The translations under genes and the position numbers were made by a program. Below are positions 60,111 through 64,000 of a stretch of 64,000 nt of DNA, in pieces. Source of the DNA: Streptomyces noursei (GTDB taxonomy: Bacteria; Actinomycetota; Actinomycetes; Streptomycetales; Streptomycetaceae); the NCBI RefSeq assembly GCF_016917755.1, contig NZ_CP070326.1, forward strand, positions 5,146,001-5,210,000, in the 5' to 3' direction. A model generated the notes under the pieces. That model ran no database searches. It saw only the letters and a program-made list of their open reading frames with translations, and was not told where the DNA came from. Numbering within the stretch: position 1 is the stretch's first letter; every line of letters starts with the position of its first letter.

Positions 60111-61601
60111 GTGAGCACCGAGAACGAGGGAGTCGGCGTCCCGTCGGAGGCCAAGCCGCCGACCGGACCGCAGCCGGACAGCACTCCCGCGCCCGCCTCC
60201 GGCGAACGGTCTCAGGACGCCCCGACCGCGCCGGCCGCGCCCCCCGCGGCGCCCCCGCCGCCGGACTACGCCCCGCAGGCCGCCGACGCCGCCCCCGGCC
60301 CGGCCGACCACGACCGGACGCAGCCGCTCCCGCCGACCCCGGCCGCGCACCCGGCCCCGCCCGCCGCCCCCTCCTCCCCGTATGCCGCGTCCGGGCACGG
60401 TCCGGCCGGTGGCTGGGGCGCGCCCCCGCCCGGCGGCGGTGACCCGTGGGCGACGCCCGGGCACCAACCGGTCCCCCAGAAGCGCAACGGCGGCCTGATC
60501 GCCGCGGTGCTGGTCGCCGCGCTGGTCGCGGGCGGTGTCGGCGGCGGCATCGGCTACTGGGCCGCGGGCCGCAACGACAGCTCCTCGACGACGGTCTCCG
60601 CTTCCGGCGACCCCGGGGCGCTCAACCGCAAGCCCACCTCCGTCTCCGGGATAGCGCAGCGGGCGCTGCCCAGCGTCGTGACCATCGAGGCGCAGGGTGC
60701 CAGTGGCGACGGCGGCACCGGCACCGGCTTCGTCTACGACAAGCAGGGCCACATCCTCACCAACAACCACGTGGTCGCCAGTGCGGCCGATGGCGGCCGG
60801 CTCACCGCGACGTTCTCCAACGGCAAGAAGTACGACGCCGAGGTCATCGGGCACGCCCAGGGCTACGACGTCGCCGTCATCAAGCTCAAGAACGCCGCCG
60901 GCGCCACGCTCAACCCGCTGCCGCTGGGCAAGTCCGCCAACGTCCAGGTCGGCGACGCCACGATCGCCATCGGCGCGCCCTTCGGCCTGTCCGGCACGGT
61001 CACCACCGGCATCATCAGCGCCAAGGACCGCCCGGTGGCCTCCAGCGACGGCGGCGGCAGCAGCGCCTCGTACATGAGCGCCCTGCAGACCGACGCGTCG
61101 ATAAACCCCGGCAACTCCGGCGGCCCGCTGCTGGACGCCGGCGGCAACGTCATCGGCATCAACTCCGCGATCCAGTCGGCCGGCAACGGCGGCGGAATGG
61201 GCGGCGACTCCGGCCAGGCCGGCAGCATCGGCCTGGGCTTCGCGATCCCCATCGACCAGGCGAACCGGGTGGCGCAGGACCTGATCAAGACGGGGCAGCC
61301 GGTCTATCCGCAGATAGGCGTCCAGGTCGGCATGCGGGAGAGCGGCGACGGCGCGACCATCGCCCAGACCGGCAACAACGGCAGCGAGGCGGTGACCGCG
61401 GGCGGCCCGGCCGACAAGGCGGGCCTGAAGCCCGGCGACACCATCACCAAGCTCGACGACACCGTCATCGACAGCGGCCCGACCCTCATCAGCGAGATCT
61501 GGCAGCACAAGCCCGGTGACCGCGTCACCCTCACCTTCAAGCGCGGCGGCAAGGAGCACACCACTCAGGTCACCCTGGGGCAGCGCACGGGCGACAAGTG
61601 A
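60111..61601 (+). CDS. HtrA/DegP-type serine protease with PDZ domain
   Basis: A 496-residue membrane-anchored S1C protease. A 125-residue Pro/Ala-rich cytoplasmic tail precedes one membrane helix (about 127-150). The protease domain has His 220 (TNNHVVAS), Asp 253 (GYDVAVIKL) and Ser 336 (NPGNSGGPLL), and a PDZ domain follows (about 385-480). It degrades or refolds damaged exported proteins. The GTG at 60111 follows GAGGAGAG. Confidence 0.93.
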   Translation: MSTENEGVGVPSEAKPPTGPQPDSTPAPASGERSQDAPTAPAAPPAAPPPPDYAPQAADAAPGPADHDRTQPLPPTPAAHPAPPAAPSSPYAASGHGPAGGWGAPPPGGGDPWATPGHQPVPQKRNGGLIAAVLVAALVAGGVGGGIGYWAAGRNDSSSTTVSASGDPGALNRKPTSVSGIAQRALPSVVTIEAQGASGDGGTGTGFVYDKQGHILTNNHVVASAADGGRLTATFSNGKKYDAEVIGHAQGYDVAVIKLKNAAGATLNPLPLGKSANVQVGDATIAIGAPFGLSGTVTTGIISAKDRPVASSDGGGSSASYMSALQTDASINPGNSGGPLLDAGGNVIGINSAIQSAGNGGGMGGDSGQAGSIGLGFAIPIDQANRVAQDLIKTGQPVYPQIGVQVGMRESGDGATIAQTGNNGSEAVTAGGPADKAGLKPGDTITKLDDTVIDSGPTLISEIWQHKPGDRVTLTFKRGGKEHTTQVTLGQRTGDK

Positions 61602-61644
61602 CGCGCTAGTCTGATCCCCGCGACACCGCACTCCGGTGCCGCGG

Positions 61645-61731
61645 GGAGGCTTGCCCGAGCGGCCTAAGGGAACAGTCTTGAAAACTGTCGTGGCGGCAAC
61701 GTCACCGTGGGTTCAAATCCCACAGCCTCCG
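61645..61731 (+). tRNA. tRNA-Ser (anticodon UGA)
   Basis: A type II tRNA of 87 nt. The acceptor GGAGGCT pairs with AGCCTCC, the anticodon arm is ACAGT-CTTGAAA-ACTGT, a long variable arm is present, and the T-arm has GGGTTCAAATCCC. CCA is not encoded. It reads UCA/UCG codons and lies 43 nt after the protease stop. Confidence 0.96.
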
Positions 61732-61752
61732 CGTAGGTGAACGAACATGCGG

Positions 61753-61792
61753 ATGGGCGGGGGTCCCGGGATGATCCGGGACCCCGCCCATT
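61753..61792 (+). terminator. Terminator after tRNA-Ser
   Basis: A near-perfect 17-bp stem around a 5-nt loop, followed by TCGTTTTCC, begins 22 nt after the tRNA. It is a strong intrinsic terminator. Confidence 0.75.
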
Positions 61793-62223
61793 CGTTTTCC
61801 TCCCGCACGTCGCGCCGGTCCGTTGCACCGCTGACCGCCTGTGCGGACGGGGCGTGGACGGGGGCAGGCCCCGGATGCACGCGAAGGGCGCCTGGAGCAT
61901 CGGTACGGGTGGCCCGGCCCTTTGTTGACGCCGCCTCGGGGCACTTCGTCTCGGCGCAGTCCTTGGCATGGTCGAACCACGTCAACTGAGGCTGGGGAGC
62001 GGCGAGTTCGGGCTCGGGGGCGAGCGTGCGGCTCGGCTCGACCTTCGGGCGGACCTGGCAGGGCTTCGGGGCGGTGCGGGCACATGGTCCCGAATCGGAC
62101 AACGGTGACAAGTGACACATCAGTGAGAAGTCGCACAGGGGCAAGTGCTTGTTCTGCGCGTGACCTCGGGGTGGGATCGCCACAACTGTTGAGTGGGGGT
62201 CTCGCCTTGCAAGGGGAATAATC
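61793..62223. other. Gap between tRNA-Ser and the S53 protease
   Basis: Mostly non-coding. A minus-strand frame around 61,930-62,120 keeps a coding look (LTWFDHAKDCAETKCPE), but it runs on into the tRNA terminator and lacks a start context. It may be a gene fragment. Confidence 0.4.
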
Positions 62224-63606
62224 ATGCGCAGAATTCGTGCGCGGCGCCGCATCGTGGCCGCAGCGGCCGGGGTCACCACCCTCGCCAATGTCGCACTCAT
62301 ATCCCCGGTTCTGTCCGGTTCCGCGGTCGCCGCACCTGTGCATGCGGCGCAAGGAGTCAAAGTCGTGCCGGCAACGGCCGGGGAGCAATCGGAGAGCGCG
62401 GCTCAAAGCCTGCTGACCACCGAGCAGTGCCAGGCGAAGTGGCAGATCTCCTGTTACACCCCGAACCAGCTCCGGCAGGCGTACGACCTGAACCCGCTGT
62501 ACCGGGCGGGGGTCACCGGCAAGGGGCGCACGATCGTGATCGTGGATTCCTTCGGCTCGCCGACCATCCAGCATGATCTGGATGTCTACAGCGCGCGGTT
62601 CGGTATGAAGAGCACCCCCGTCGACGTGGTCAAGTGGGGCAACGTCCCGTCCTTCGACCCCGCCAACCCCGCCCACGTCGGCTGGGCCGGGGAGAGCACC
62701 CTTGACGTGGAGATGGCGCATGCCGTCGCCCCGGACGCGCACATCGTCCTGGTGGAGTCCGGGGCCGACCAGGACGGGAACGGCGCCACCGGTCTGCGAG
62801 AGATGATGGACGCCGAGAAGTCGCTCATCGACCGCGGTGTGGGTGATGTGATCAGCCAGAGTTTCGGCGCGACGGAGAACACCTTCCCCGGTTTCCGCAG
62901 CGGTGACTTCTCCAGCATCGAGAACCTGCGGTACGCCTTCAAGGACGCGGCCAAGCGCAAGGTGACCGTCCTCGCCGCCTCCGGCGACAGCGGGGCCACC
63001 AACACCACCGCGAACGGCAACGCCCACTACCCGTACAAGGTCAACGCCTGGCCGTCCTCCGACCCGCTGGCCGTCTCGGTCGGCGGCACCCGGCTGCACC
63101 TGGACGCCAAGGGGGAGCGCATCGCGCCGGACAGTGTCTTCAACGACGAGGGCGCGAGCGGCGGCGGCCCGTCCCATGTCTTCGCCCGCCCCTCGTACCA
63201 GAGCGGAGTCAAGCAGCTGGTCGGCGACCACCGCGGCACTCCCGATGTTTCGATGTCCGCCGCGATGAAGGGCGGCGCATGGGTGTACTCCAGCTACAAC
63301 CCGAAGCGGGTCGGCTGGGACGTCTACGTCGGCACCAGCGAGGCCAGCCCGCTCTTCGCGGGCATCGTGGCCCTGGCCGACCAGGTCGCCGGACACCGGC
63401 TGGGCGATATCCACCAGGCGCTGTACGCGCTGTCCGCGCAGCCCTCACGGAACCCGTCCACCGGAATCGTGGATGTGAAGGACGGCACGAACAACAGCTA
63501 TGCGGGGGTCGCCGGCTACACCGCGGTGAAGGGCTACGACATGGCGACCGGCGTCGGCACGATCGACGCGGCCCGCTTCGTCCCCGCCCTCGCCAAGGCG
63601 GGCTGA
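62224..63606 (+). CDS. Secreted S53-family (sedolisin) protease
   Basis: A 460-residue protease with a signal peptide (about 1-36). The sedolisin catalytic set is present: Glu 157 and Asp 161 in GESTLDVEMAHA, oxyanion Asp 255 in ASGDSG, and Ser 372 in GTSEASP. S53 enzymes usually carry a long propeptide, but here only about 40 residues lie between signal and catalytic domain. AAGGGGAAT precedes ATG 62224. Confidence 0.9.
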   Translation: MRRIRARRRIVAAAAGVTTLANVALISPVLSGSAVAAPVHAAQGVKVVPATAGEQSESAAQSLLTTEQCQAKWQISCYTPNQLRQAYDLNPLYRAGVTGKGRTIVIVDSFGSPTIQHDLDVYSARFGMKSTPVDVVKWGNVPSFDPANPAHVGWAGESTLDVEMAHAVAPDAHIVLVESGADQDGNGATGLREMMDAEKSLIDRGVGDVISQSFGATENTFPGFRSGDFSSIENLRYAFKDAAKRKVTVLAASGDSGATNTTANGNAHYPYKVNAWPSSDPLAVSVGGTRLHLDAKGERIAPDSVFNDEGASGGGPSHVFARPSYQSGVKQLVGDHRGTPDVSMSAAMKGGAWVYSSYNPKRVGWDVYVGTSEASPLFAGIVALADQVAGHRLGDIHQALYALSAQPSRNPSTGIVDVKDGTNNSYAGVAGYTAVKGYDMATGVGTIDAARFVPALAKAG

Positions 63607-63645
63607 CAGGAGGGCTGAGCGGCCATCCCGCGGTGCATCGCCTTG

Positions 63646-63676
63646 AGGGGCGTCCGGCCAGAGGTCGGGCGCCCCT
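63646..63676 (+). terminator. Terminator between convergent genes
   Basis: A 14-bp stem (63646-63659 with 63663-63676) with two wobble pairs and a 3-nt loop, followed by TTCG, lies 40 nt after the protease stop. Confidence 0.6.
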
Positions 63677-63699
63677 TTCGTGTGGGGTGGCCGGTGGGG

Positions 63700-64000
63700 T
63701 TATTCGCCGAGGGCCTGGTGTTCCTCCGCGGCCTCTTCCTGCTCGTGGAGGTGCTTGAGGGCGGAGCGGGCGGCGGGGCCGTCGTCGCAGGTGGCCCAGA
63801 AGTCGTGGGTGACGACGCGCTCGGCGAGGTCGAGGGTGCGGGCGCGCAAGTCGGCCACCTGGGCCTTTTCCTCGTCGGTCCAGCCCCGGGACTCGGCGCG
63901 TTCGGTCTCGTGGAAGTGACCGTTTTCCTTGGTGTGCGTCCAGCCGGGGAGGGGGTCGACCGACCACGGAAGGCGCTTGTAGAGGTCCGCGAGGGCGGCC
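63700..64000 (-). CDS. Conserved small protein, 5' end outside the window
   Basis: The last about 99 codons are visible, reading leftward and ending in TAA at 63700. It contains LYKRLPWSVDPLPGWTH, a segment EKAQVADLRARTLDLAERV, and a Glu/Ala-rich tail. The codon bias is strongly Streptomyces-like. No function is known. Confidence 0.65.
   Translation of the reverse strand, partial: AALADLYKRLPWSVDPLPGWTHTKENGHFHETERAESRGWTDEEKAQVADLRARTLDLAERVVTHDFWATCDDGPAARSALKHLHEQEEAAEEHQALGE

Noticed and set aside
1..64000. CRISPR array or insertion sequence
   Set aside because: No regularly spaced repeats with unique spacers, and no transposase with terminal inverted repeats, were seen.

Overview
The window is high-GC DNA with GC-rich third codon positions, frequent GTG starts, many 4-nt start/stop overlaps and typical Streptomyces core genes (serS, pheA, a dtpA/Sco copper cassette, HATPase anti-sigma-like proteins, double Lrp and LysR regulators). 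It is almost certainly a Streptomyces chromosome interrupted by one integrated mobile element. The species cannot be named from the sequence.

Left core (1-27.9 kb): a partial epoxide-hydrolase/SDR fusion and an M24 peptidase; two ABC ATPase-permease pairs; an MltG-like protein; a GntR regulator with an MFS exporter; a lysA paralogue with a SAV_915-type gene; a LysR gene beside the wreck of a MerR regulator; a 14-TM exporter divergent from a double-Lrp regulator and a rhomboid-like gene; serS with a HAD phosphatase; pheA; and a copper-handling run (dtpA, copCD, PCuAC, Sco1, ycnI, a His/Met-rich membrane protein). The gap upstream of serS carries a cluster of DnaA-box sequences.

Mobile element (about 27,836-45,047, 17.2 kb): it sits in the 3' end of a small HATPase gene. 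A 15-bp identity block flanks it, and beyond that block both ends encode the same C-terminal peptide with synonymous codons, so the element brings a substitute gene end. It has integrase, XRE repressor, excisionase, a DUF3631 ATPase, MobC and a relaxase, but no TraB/FtsK-like DNA pump, so it looks like an integrative mobilizable element. Its cargo is (a) a tightly overlapped operon of four glycosyltransferase-like genes and a P-loop kinase, (b) an XRE sensor-like regulator overlapping an extra peptide deformylase, and (c) a Ser/Thr kinase with a coiled coil and two DivIVA-like motifs beside a large P-loop ATPase. Several cargo genes carry the rare TTA codon. The kinase/ATPase pair is the best candidate for an undescribed, perhaps anti-phage, system.

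Right core (45.1-64 kb): a small membrane protein; a zinc-ribbon protein and an SPFH/GYF protein; an FAD dehydrogenase; a TetR gene with a perfect palindrome upstream; aminopeptidase P; a GAF-PP2C phosphatase; a prim-pol domain protein; a secreted protein; a DUF5926 protein; a second HATPase; a glycerophosphodiesterase; an HtrA-type protease; tRNA-Ser(UGA); a secreted S53 protease; and a partial gene at the edge.
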